Positions 25,651-33,969 of a stretch of 63,724 nucleotides of DNA are shown piece after piece. The stretch spans positions 1 to 63,724 of the forward strand of contig JAFTCL010000051.1 in the NCBI GenBank assembly GCA_017454745.1, read 5' to 3'. The position numbers and the translations under genes are program-made. Position 1 is the stretch's first letter; each line of letters begins with the position of its first letter. The notes below the pieces were generated by a model, which was given only the letters and a program-made list of their open reading frames with translations, ran no database searches and had not been told where the DNA came from. Origin of the DNA: Kiritimatiellia bacterium. Lineage in GTDB: Bacteria; Verrucomicrobiota; Kiritimatiellia; RFP12; UBA1067.

Positions 25651-25907
25651 CACCTATGGCTTGAAACGAAATCAGCACAAGGACATTGCGCTATTTCACG
25701 CCGGATCGACGATCGGCAAGCCGATGTTGCGCTTCCCCGGGTTGAAGCTGATGCCCAGTCTCGAAGTCGGCCGCACCCGTGGCGGGAATCCGCATAATCT
25801 TTGCATTGTTAATGGAGCGTCCTCTAAAACGTTCCAATTTCGGCAACGGTCAGACCGATTGCTCTCGCAATCTACTCTGCGGTAAGCTCTGCGGCTTTAA
25901 AATACGG

Positions 25908-27182
25908 TTATTTACCCGGAACCATCCACTCGCCTTCTTTGGGCAGTGCGACATCGCCGCCACGCTCAAAGTCCTCGGGCTGCACAGGGTGCCTCCATTC
26001 GTAGAAAGCGGATTTTTCGTTGGTCAGCATATCGCTCATCCGTACCATCTGACCGGTGTAGGTGGCAAGTGTGCCCATCACCGTGGTCGCGGTGGACATC
26101 GCTTCAAAATCGCCTTCGTTCATGTATTGGCCGGACAACAACGCCTTAAGCAAATCGGCATGCTCGTTGACCATCATGTTTTCGTTGATGCCTTTTACCG
26201 CCGCCTCGTCAAACGGGAACGGCTCGGAGGTGCCATCGGCATGGGTGATCTTGGTGCCCAGCACGTCAATCTGACCCTTGGTCCCGGTGAGCATCGCGCA
26301 GCAACGATCCCAACAGCCGTTAACCTGGCGGGCGATCGCGTGGATATGAAGATTCTTGCCGTAATCGTAATCCACGCTAAGACAATCGTATCCGTTTCCG
26401 GTGGATTTGCGGTAACGCGCCCCGATACCCATCGCGCGTTCCGGGAAACGCCCGACGAACCAGTTCGCCAGATCGACCTCGTGGATCGCCTGCTCGGTCA
26501 AGTTATCACCGCACATTTCGCGGAAATTGTACCAGTTGTTCGCCATATACGCGGCGTTGGACTCGCCTTGGCGGCGAGGACGCTCCCAAATCGCGCCGTG
26601 GCAACGGTAAACGACACCGCCCATAATCTCGCCGATCACCCCGTTCTGAACCGGGCCGATCATCCGCAACGCCCGGTAATTGTGGCGGTGGCAGGTTCCG
26701 GACAGCAACATCAGCTTTTTCTGTTTCGCCGCCTCGACGGCTTTAAGGAACCGGCGAACTCCCGGCGGGTCAACGGCAATCGGTTTCTCGGCGAACAGGT
26801 GCTTGCCCGCCGCGATGACGGCTTCCGCGTGCAAGGGCCGGAAAATCGGCGGGGTGCAGAGCAACACGATATCGGCATCCGTATCCAATGCTTTTTTATA
26901 GCCGTCCGCGCCGCCGAAAAAGGTCTTGCACTGATGCCGCTCGGCCAACGCCTTCGCCTTGTCGGGGAAGAAGTCCGCCGCCGCGACCATCACCGCCTTA
27001 TGGCCGAGCCACGCGGCAGCCGCCTCAATATTCTGCGCCGCGCCCGAACCGCGGCCGCCGCACCCGACCAAAGCGTACTTGAATACTTTTTGCGCACCCT
27101 GCGCGATTGAGAACACAGGCATGGCGGAAACCGCCCCTGCCCCGGCCAGAAACTTCCGGCGCGAAATGACCATTTTATCCAT
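25908..27182 (-). CDS. Gfo/Idh/MocA-family oxidoreductase with Tat signal
   Basis: A 424-residue NAD(P)-dependent oxidoreductase. MVISRRKFLAGAGAVSA is a twin-arginine signal, so the folded, cofactor-loaded enzyme should be exported. The Rossmann loop is ALVGCGGRGSGAA, followed by LCTPPIFRPLHAEAVIAAGKH and AEKPIAVDP with the conserved EKP lysine. Secreted family members include glycosidases with an NAD-redox mechanism (GH109) and sugar dehydrogenases; which applies here is unclear. The ATG is supported by GGGG eight bases upstream. It lies downstream of the SGNH/EEP fusion on the same strand. Confidence 0.85.
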   Translation of the reverse strand: MDKMVISRRKFLAGAGAVSAMPVFSIAQGAQKVFKYALVGCGGRGSGAAQNIEAAAAWLGHKAVMVAAADFFPDKAKALAERHQCKTFFGGADGYKKALDTDADIVLLCTPPIFRPLHAEAVIAAGKHLFAEKPIAVDPPGVRRFLKAVEAAKQKKLMLLSGTCHRHNYRALRMIGPVQNGVIGEIMGGVVYRCHGAIWERPRRQGESNAAYMANNWYNFREMCGDNLTEQAIHEVDLANWFVGRFPERAMGIGARYRKSTGNGYDCLSVDYDYGKNLHIHAIARQVNGCWDRCCAMLTGTKGQIDVLGTKITHADGTSEPFPFDEAAVKGINENMMVNEHADLLKALLSGQYMNEGDFEAMSTATTVMGTLATYTGQMVRMSDMLTNEKSAFYEWRHPVQPEDFERGGDVALPKEGEWMVPGK

Positions 27183-27331
27183 CGTAATCCCCTTCTTCAC
27201 TGTCGTTGACAACCAAAAACATTCCCCGAACGCAAAGCGAATAGTACGCAATTTGAGGCGGGAATTCAATCCTAAAATCGAGGCGGGCAAGAAATCGTCG
27301 GCCGATATCCTCCCGCCCGCGTTTACTGCGA

Positions 27332-29200
27332 TTAATCGGCGAACTCCAGCGTACACCCCAGTATTTTGTGGTCGCTCAGCTCGTAATAATCGTCATCGCA
27401 AAAGACATCGCTAACCTTAAACCCTTTGACGATAACGTTGTCCAGGCAACGCTGCAAGCACGGCATCGCCGGAGATTCCATTCCCGTGGCCAGGCAGCCC
27501 GCCTTGCCGCAATTCGCCAGCGTGTACCCGGCGTGGGTGAAAACCAGAAAATCGCCCGCGCCGTAAACATTGAAATCGCCGGAAATCACCACATAGGGGC
27601 AATCCTTGAAATGCCGGATCAACTGGCGCATCTGGGCCAAGCGGAAACACTCTTTGTCGGGCTTGATTATCCAATCGAGATGCGTTTGCACCAGATGCAC
27701 CTCTTTGGACCCGATCTGAAACACGTTGTCGAGAAAATAGCACTTCTGCCAGCGGTATTCGTAATCGACCACCTCGCTCCGCAACAGCTTGGCGCGGCGG
27801 GAGAACATCGCGTTGCACTGGTAATCGTTTTTCGGCCCCTCTATCCGTTCCGGAAACGCGGAAAACAGCAAGTTGGTGGTGGATGAACCGGTCTGGTCAA
27901 ACACCGGGTCGTATTCGGATATGCCCATGAAGTCCGCGCCGAGGGATTCGATTTTCTCGCGGTATTCCACAGCCCGAGCGGCGGAAGCCTCGGCGGTGAC
28001 CGTAGTGTTTTTACCCTTGCCCAACGCGAAATGCCCGATGTTCCAATGGACGAAACGGAAGGCCCCGTCTTTGGGCGGACGGGACAGTATCATCGCCCGG
28101 CGGACCGAATTCCCGTAGGATTTCGCCAGCGCCATCATCCCCCAATCGTTCGGGTGGCATCCGTCCACAGTGCCTTCACCGTCACCCGCGAACATCTCGG
28201 ATTTGGGAAGGTATGAAAGATTTTTCCACCCCTCGGCAATCAGTTTGCGGTAGAGCGCGTCAATCAGCTTGTCCTTTTCGTTCCTGGGCAACCCTTCCCG
28301 GTCGCACTGCTCAGCCATCACGATCGGAATTCCGGGGCGTTTGGCGCGCAAGTTCCTGATGAAAGGCTCATAACGATTCTTAACGTCCGACACGGTCATG
28401 TTGTGCACGCAGTCCAAAACATAGCAGCTTGCGTCGATTGCGGACAAATGCTCGCTCATCTCGAACTCCATCTTGCCGCTACCGGAAAAGCCGAGGTTGA
28501 CAACCGGCACGTCCAGTTCCCGCCCGATTATGTTCACAAACCCCAGTCCGGGGCGGGAACAGCAGCCGCCGTGGGTGATGGAGGTGCCGTAAAACACCAC
28601 CGGTTTCACCACCCCGCTCTGCCGGGGCGGCAGTGCCGAAACGGTCGCTTCCGGATCGATGCCGAGCTTAAAGGATTTCACGCCGTTGTAAAGCGGCAGG
28701 TTGACAAGACACGGAGCGCCGGGCTTCCAAACCAGATCCAGCGAACCGCCGCGTTTAGCGTCGTGGATTCGTCCGGTCGCCACATACCGCCATTTGCCAT
28801 CCTCTTCAAGCCGGTAAACGTCTATCCCGCTCACCCCGGTTGACGGCATGTGGTCCATCGCCAATCCGGCGTTGTACGGGACCCACTTGAAATGCAGTTT
28901 CTTTGAATCGGTAACGAAACGGAACAACATGCCCGACGTGTGGTGTTTCATCGACCGCACGCCGCCGTTAACGTTGGTGGTTACGTTGGCGGGCAACCGG
29001 TCGTAATATTGTTCCGTATCGGGAAATACCCGCCCCTCCAGCGGCAAGGCCGTCCCGTCAATCCATTTCACCCCATTGGTTACTACCGCGTTCTTGATGG
29101 CCATGTTGGGGTCGAACTTCGCAATCTCGTTCTGCCCGACGGCAACCGCCGCAGACAATGTTGTCGTTAACATTCCCAAAAACAACCCTGACATTTTCAT
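27332..29200 (-). CDS. Secreted fusion of SGNH esterase and EEP-family phosphatase/nuclease
   Basis: A 622-residue exported protein with signal peptide about 1-22. A beta-sandwich (about 30-195) precedes an SGNH hydrolase (about 200-385). SGNH blocks are visible: FYGTSITHG (Ser block in GTS form), NLGFSGSGK (Gly), DCVHNMT (Asn) and DGCHPNDWG (Asp, His). Acetyl or other acyl esters on polysaccharides are usual substrates. The C-terminal ~235 residues form an endonuclease/exonuclease/phosphatase domain: VHWNIGHF, GISEYDP, LVQTHLDW, VISGDFNVYG and LSDHKI. One chain thus joins ester and phosphoester hydrolysis. The start is the ATG three codons inside an in-frame GTG. Confidence 0.82.
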   Translation of the reverse strand: MKMSGLFLGMLTTTLSAAVAVGQNEIAKFDPNMAIKNAVVTNGVKWIDGTALPLEGRVFPDTEQYYDRLPANVTTNVNGGVRSMKHHTSGMLFRFVTDSKKLHFKWVPYNAGLAMDHMPSTGVSGIDVYRLEEDGKWRYVATGRIHDAKRGGSLDLVWKPGAPCLVNLPLYNGVKSFKLGIDPEATVSALPPRQSGVVKPVVFYGTSITHGGCCSRPGLGFVNIIGRELDVPVVNLGFSGSGKMEFEMSEHLSAIDASCYVLDCVHNMTVSDVKNRYEPFIRNLRAKRPGIPIVMAEQCDREGLPRNEKDKLIDALYRKLIAEGWKNLSYLPKSEMFAGDGEGTVDGCHPNDWGMMALAKSYGNSVRRAMILSRPPKDGAFRFVHWNIGHFALGKGKNTTVTAEASAARAVEYREKIESLGADFMGISEYDPVFDQTGSSTTNLLFSAFPERIEGPKNDYQCNAMFSRRAKLLRSEVVDYEYRWQKCYFLDNVFQIGSKEVHLVQTHLDWIIKPDKECFRLAQMRQLIRHFKDCPYVVISGDFNVYGAGDFLVFTHAGYTLANCGKAGCLATGMESPAMPCLQRCLDNVIVKGFKVSDVFCDDDYYELSDHKILGCTLEFAD

Positions 29201-29227
29201 GCTCAACACCTTTCTTTGTTTAAAAAC

Positions 29228-30352
29228 TCACTCCGGTTTAGGACAATCCGGCCAAATAATCTCACCGGCCCGCGGCTCGGAAACCCACAGCGGGACAAGC
29301 GGCGATTCCGGCGACAGGTTCACCCGGTTGTTACGGATAAGGACCCCCTTCTCCCCCGGTTTGACCGCTTTGCCGCCCCAAGCACAAACCACCGCCGAAT
29401 CCTTTGCCAGCTTCGGCAGCGCGTTCGTCGCGACGAAAAGATTGTTCTCAATCCTCACATTGGTAACATTCGCCAACCGAACCCCGCAATAAAGCGGATT
29501 CACCACCACGTTTCCGGTAAACTCCAAACCGTCGCACGAGCGCGGGGTACCGTGGTGGCCGAGCGGAATCAGCTGCGAACCGCATTTCTCGCTGGGGCCG
29601 AACCAACAGCCGCTAACCGCCACATTGCGGTTGCGGATGGCATCTTCGCGGTTGCAGAAAATCGGCGGCGACGGATTGTTGCTGCCGCAGATCGCGCCAG
29701 GACTCGTTTGCTCCACCTGAATCGTTTCCCGGGTAAGACAGTTTGCCTTGCCGCCGAAAGTGTAACCGGCGAAAATGCAGTTCGTCACCGTGACGTCGGA
29801 ACAGCCGTCGATCTGGAAAGCGTGGTTGTTCGGCAGATCTTTCACCACCATATTCTCGATGCGGATGCCCTTGCCGCAGGCAAACGCCAACGGAAGGTAA
29901 CGCTGCTCGCAATCAAACACGCCGCCGGAGATCGTGATGTTTCCGCAACCGTTCGTGACGTAAGTTGGGGGAACCAGATTGTACAGGAAAATCCACCACT
30001 TGCCGGTGCGGTTGCCGACCGACCGGAAAACCGCCGAACGGGTGGGGTCCATCGCCCGCGCCGCCGCGGCGAGAGTCCAACCTTCGGTGGCGCGTTCCGC
30101 GCCGCCGGCCAACTCCAAACGCGTGTTGTTCCCAATGCTCAAATAGGAGATGCGGTAAGAACCCGGCGGCACAAACACCGTGCCGCCGCCCGCCGCCGCC
30201 ACGCGGTCCAGACATTTCTGGATTGCGGGCGCGGCATCCTCGCGACCGCTACCGTCCGCCCCAGCCTGGCCCGCGTCCAAACGCAAATCTGCCGCAAACA
30301 ATGCCGACGCCGACATTGCGAAAATCGCCGTTATCGTCAAAGATCGTTTCAT
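29228..30352 (-). CDS. Secreted beta-helix protein, pectate-lyase superfamily
   Basis: A 374-residue exported protein with signal peptide about 1-21. AAPAIQKCLDRVAAAGGGTVFVPPGSYRI is the opening of the Pectate_lyase_3 / GH28-like right-handed helix. Repeated coils follow (GNITISGGVFDC, VTVTNCIFAGYTF, VAVSGCWFG, LEFTGNVVV, VRIENNLFV). The GH28 catalytic triad blocks are not evident, so it may be a lyase, a glycosidase of another family or a binding protein. The ATG follows AGGG; an in-frame TTG six codons earlier is less likely. Confidence 0.72.
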   Translation of the reverse strand: MKRSLTITAIFAMSASALFAADLRLDAGQAGADGSGREDAAPAIQKCLDRVAAAGGGTVFVPPGSYRISYLSIGNNTRLELAGGAERATEGWTLAAAARAMDPTRSAVFRSVGNRTGKWWIFLYNLVPPTYVTNGCGNITISGGVFDCEQRYLPLAFACGKGIRIENMVVKDLPNNHAFQIDGCSDVTVTNCIFAGYTFGGKANCLTRETIQVEQTSPGAICGSNNPSPPIFCNREDAIRNRNVAVSGCWFGPSEKCGSQLIPLGHHGTPRSCDGLEFTGNVVVNPLYCGVRLANVTNVRIENNLFVATNALPKLAKDSAVVCAWGGKAVKPGEKGVLIRNNRVNLSPESPLVPLWVSEPRAGEIIWPDCPKPE

Positions 30353-30393
30353 CTGTTCCCTACCCCCCAATCGTTACTATCCGTCGGGCCGCG

Positions 30394-31092
30394 TCATCTG
30401 TTTCTTGACGGGCCATGGTGTCCCCCGTGATGGTGCAGATGATCTCTGCCGGAAAGCACCGGCACCCCCAAATGATACTTAATCGCCAAAGCCCGGATCA
30501 CGAAGATCACCACTACGCAAATCACCCCGCAAATCCGGTCGTCCGTTCCGGTCAGCCGGATCGCGAAATACGAAACCCCGCCCACCGCGCATGCCAACGC
30601 GTAGATTTCCTTGCGGAAAATCAGCGGCACCTCGTTGACCAGCACATCGCGCATCACGCCGCCCGCCGCGCCGGTAATGGTTCCCATCATGATCGCGACC
30701 CACCAGGAGAAACCCAGCATCAGCGATTTCTGAAGACCGATAACCGTAAAAATCGACAGACCGATGGTGTCGAAAACGAACCACGTGATTTGCTCGGAAA
30801 TGAATTTGCGGCCAAAAAGCCAAACCGAGACCAACGCCAAAAAAGTGCAGATGAGGTAACTCGGCCCCTGCACCCAGAACGGCGTAACGGTGAACATGGC
30901 GTCACGCAACGTGCCGCCGCCAAGCGCAGTCACAAACCCGATTACGTAGGCGCCGAACCAGTCAAAACTTCTGATCGAGGCGAGCCGGATTCCCGAAACC
31001 GCCGCCGCGAAAGTACCCACGTACTCCAGCAGCGTGAAAATCGGGTCTCGCCCCCCCAGAAAGTTTTTTAAATCGGCATACCACTCAATCAC
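30394..31092 (-). CDS. TRIC-type cation channel family membrane protein (UPF0126)
   Basis: A 232-residue inner-membrane protein with seven hydrophobic segments in a duplicated arrangement. The two conserved motifs GGGTLRDAMFT and GGVMRDVLVNEVPLIFRKEIYALA identify the UPF0126/YicG family, prokaryotic relatives of trimeric intracellular cation channels. A His-rich tail (DHLHHHGGHHG) ends the protein. The frame begins at GTG; no better ATG is seen upstream. It follows the GH36 gene by 11 bases, so it may be co-transcribed without sharing its role. Confidence 0.9.
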   Translation of the reverse strand: MIEWYADLKNFLGGRDPIFTLLEYVGTFAAAVSGIRLASIRSFDWFGAYVIGFVTALGGGTLRDAMFTVTPFWVQGPSYLICTFLALVSVWLFGRKFISEQITWFVFDTIGLSIFTVIGLQKSLMLGFSWWVAIMMGTITGAAGGVMRDVLVNEVPLIFRKEIYALACAVGGVSYFAIRLTGTDDRICGVICVVVIFVIRALAIKYHLGVPVLSGRDHLHHHGGHHGPSRNR

Positions 31093-31103
31093 GGCACACC
31101 TGA

Positions 31104-33098
31104 CTAGTATCCGACCTCAACCACTTCGGACGAATACGCCCCGTTCAGCGCAATCTGTATCCCAGAGTCCATCAACTCATTTCCGGACACCGGCTTGCCG
31201 CGCACCGTATAGGATTTGGAGGGATCCAACCCTTGGAGCTTGATGGTCACGGTTTTGTCAACCGGTTTATCCAGACCCAATACGAATACCACCGCCTGCG
31301 CCTTGTCGGGAGAAACATACATGAGCGACGAATACGGATTTTCGTAAGGCGAGGCCAACCGATAGAGATCACCCTGCTGCACCACCGGACGAATGCGCTT
31401 GTACTGCGCAACCCGGCCTTTGGCGTACTCGACCTCTTCGGGCTTGAGTTTGTTGGGATGCAGCTCAAACCCCATACGCCCGCACATCGCGACGTCAAAC
31501 CGATAACTCAAGGGCGTTACGCGCTTGGTTTGGTGGTTTGGCGAGTCGGTGACATGGCACGCCATCGCGCAAGCGGGATAAAACAGCGACGCTCCCCATT
31601 GGATAAACACCCGCGACAACGGATCGGTGTTGTCGCTGGTCCAAAACTCGTCCGCGTACTTGAGGAAACCGAAATCCATGTGTCCGCCGCCAGAAGCGCA
31701 CGCCTGAACCATGATTCCCGGACGCTTGGCCTTAAACTTCTCCAGCAACTCGTAAAGACCCACCGTATAGTCAAACCAAAGGTTGGGCTGACGATCCGCC
31801 GCCAGATAGGTAGAACCGGGATTGACAATGTTTTGGTTGGAGTCCCACTTGATGTAAGCCAAATCGGGGATGCCGGAATAAACCTTGTCGAGCTGCTCGA
31901 AGAGGTTGTCGCGAACCGCGGGATTGGTGTAATCCAGCACCACTTGGGTCTTGCCGCGACCGAGCAGCAGCGGACGGCCCTCTTCCCGCAAAATCCAATC
32001 CGGATGCGCGTCGGCCAGCCAACTTTTAACGTTGACCATCTCCGGCTCCACCCAAAGCCCGAACTTAAGGCCGCGCTTTTTAGCCTCGTCGGACAACCAG
32101 CCCAAGCCGCGCGGCAATTTTTCGGGATTCACGCTCCAATCGCCCAACCCCGAAGTGTCGCGGTTTTTATCGTCGCGCGCATACTTGCCGTGTCCGAACC
32201 AACCGTCATCAAGGACGAACATTTCGCCGCCCATCTCTTTCACGCCGTCCATCATATCGGTGAGCGTCTTTTCGGTAAACGAGAAATAACTGCCTTCCCA
32301 GCTGTTGAGCAGCACCGCGTGCAAATCGTGCCCGTGCGGCAGCAGGTGGTTGCGCGCCCAACGGTGATACTGCCGGGACACCTCGCCCTTGCCGGACGAA
32401 GACCAGACCAACACCGCTTTCGGCAGCGTGAGCGTCTTGCCGGGGTCAAGTGTATAAGGACCGGTCGTCAAATCCACACCGGCGAACACCGACACCTTGC
32501 CGTTGCAATCGCGGCGGACGCTGCGGGCGTTTGTACCGGTCCACGCCAACGCCACACCCAAAACGTCTCCGGCGGTTTCGGTCACATTATCGCCGAACCC
32601 CACCATCATCGCCGCGTTGGCCTCCCAAGCATCGCGGGTTCCGGCGCGAGCCGCCAGTGACAAAATCTGACCAGGCGCCACCGTACCCTCGGAGACATTC
32701 GCCTCATGCGCCCAGCGGCCGGTGAGCGATGTCACCCTAACGGTCTTGGCATTGTAGTTCAGCTCGGACGCGAAGCTGTCCATCTTGAGCAACTTAACCG
32801 GCGCCGGCTCATCATGCTTAATCTCGACCCAAGTTTCCACCGCCGCGCAATCGTCGTAATTTTTAATATGGCGGATCATGTAAAAAGGATGGGACTCGTC
32901 GGAATAATTGATGACGATATGCTTGTCGCCGTCTTCCTCGGTCTCGTTGCGACCGGTTTCCTTAAGCCGGAGCGTCACCTGACCATCGGAATGGATGGTC
33001 TGAATTCCGGCGAATTTCACGATTTCCTTCTGTCCGGACGGGACAACCTGCCCGAAAGCCAAATACATCGACAACACCACATTGCTGATATCCATCAT
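31104..33098 (-). CDS. GH36 alpha-galactosidase
   Basis: A 664-residue alpha-galactosidase. The nucleophile Asp is in LAYIKWDSNQN (~419) and the acid/base Asp in FWTSDNTDPL (~489). FVLDDGWFG, KFGLWVEPEMV and ACASGGGHMDFG complete the GH36 barrel. The N-terminal sandwich begins unusually early, with no clear signal peptide: the first 20 residues (DISNVVLSMYLAFGQVV) are hydrophobic but lack a basic start. An in-frame TGA sits directly before the first ATG, so no longer start exists. The enzyme may act in the cytosol or be slightly shortened. Confidence 0.9.
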   Translation of the reverse strand: MMDISNVVLSMYLAFGQVVPSGQKEIVKFAGIQTIHSDGQVTLRLKETGRNETEEDGDKHIVINYSDESHPFYMIRHIKNYDDCAAVETWVEIKHDEPAPVKLLKMDSFASELNYNAKTVRVTSLTGRWAHEANVSEGTVAPGQILSLAARAGTRDAWEANAAMMVGFGDNVTETAGDVLGVALAWTGTNARSVRRDCNGKVSVFAGVDLTTGPYTLDPGKTLTLPKAVLVWSSSGKGEVSRQYHRWARNHLLPHGHDLHAVLLNSWEGSYFSFTEKTLTDMMDGVKEMGGEMFVLDDGWFGHGKYARDDKNRDTSGLGDWSVNPEKLPRGLGWLSDEAKKRGLKFGLWVEPEMVNVKSWLADAHPDWILREEGRPLLLGRGKTQVVLDYTNPAVRDNLFEQLDKVYSGIPDLAYIKWDSNQNIVNPGSTYLAADRQPNLWFDYTVGLYELLEKFKAKRPGIMVQACASGGGHMDFGFLKYADEFWTSDNTDPLSRVFIQWGASLFYPACAMACHVTDSPNHQTKRVTPLSYRFDVAMCGRMGFELHPNKLKPEEVEYAKGRVAQYKRIRPVVQQGDLYRLASPYENPYSSLMYVSPDKAQAVVFVLGLDKPVDKTVTIKLQGLDPSKSYTVRGKPVSGNELMDSGIQIALNGAYSSEVVEVGY

Positions 33099-33128
33099 TC
33101 ACCTCACAATAATGCCTGCTTGAAAAAA

Positions 33129-33968
33129 CTAACCGACCCTTACGAAGTCCCAACTGTAACTGCCGTCATCCGCCAGCTTGAACATCCTGAAACCGAACGG
33201 CAACTGGTCGAAGTTGCGGCAGGTTGTCTCCGGATTCAGGATGGTTATGCCGTCTCTCGCACGCGCCACCAGCCGGTGGGTGTGGCCGGAGAGATAAAAC
33301 TTCACCCCGCTGGCGACATAGCGCCGGAAACGCGCCGCCCGGCCCGCCTTGGGGTAGTTTTCATACGAATCTTTCTCATTAATGTCGCTGACGAAAGGCG
33401 GGATATGGGTGGCCAGGATAATCGGTTCGCCAGCCGCTTTTGCTCGATCCAACTCCGCACTAATCCACGCCTCGTACTTCTCCTGGCGAGCGGTCTCCTT
33501 GGTGGGCCGCCAATACTGCGAATTGCCGCTGATAAAGCGCCACTTGCCGAGTTTCAGCGATTTGTACTCGTAGCCGAACACCCGTTCAAACCGCTCCACG
33601 TTTTCCTTGGTCAGGTTGTTGCCCATGTCGTGGTTTCCGGGCGTACCCACCACCGGCACTTCAAAAAGTTTCAGCAACCGCGGCCAATCGCGCTCCATAT
33701 CGGCAGCCACGTTCACCATATCTCCGGCAATAAACGCCAAGTCCGGTTTTTCGCGATTGATCATCTCAATCACGCGTTCAAACCGCGCCAAATCCTGCGC
33801 GTACGCTTTTTCCTTGCCCGCGCCGAAACCAAATTGCGGATCGCCGCAATGCGCAATCCGGATCGTCCCCGGCTTCGGTACGCTTTGCGCGTTACGCGCC
33901 GTTACGCAACCGCCCAAGCCAAGCGCCGCCGCCATCGACGATCCCAGCAGAAAACTTCTCCGGTTCAT
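33129..33968 (-). CDS. Metallophosphoesterase lipoprotein
   Basis: A 279-residue calcineurin-like phosphoesterase. MNRRSFLLGSSMAAALGLGGC joins a twin-arginine-like motif to a lipobox, suggesting a folded, lipidated envelope protein. Metal-site blocks: AHCGDPQFG, IAGDMVNV, GTPGNHDMG, ATHIPPF and LSGHTHRL. The ATG lies one base after the stop of the upstream tandem amidotransferase-like gene, so the pair is translationally coupled. The substrate is unknown. Confidence 0.87.
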   Translation of the reverse strand: MNRRSFLLGSSMAAALGLGGCVTARNAQSVPKPGTIRIAHCGDPQFGFGAGKEKAYAQDLARFERVIEMINREKPDLAFIAGDMVNVAADMERDWPRLLKLFEVPVVGTPGNHDMGNNLTKENVERFERVFGYEYKSLKLGKWRFISGNSQYWRPTKETARQEKYEAWISAELDRAKAAGEPIILATHIPPFVSDINEKDSYENYPKAGRAARFRRYVASGVKFYLSGHTHRLVARARDGITILNPETTCRNFDQLPFGFRMFKLADDGSYSWDFVRVG

Positions 33969-33969
33969 C

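Noticed and set aside
25661..25885. Small plus-strand frame between two convergent genes
   Set aside because: No domain, a weak start and a Ser/Arg-rich end; I see no support beyond openness.
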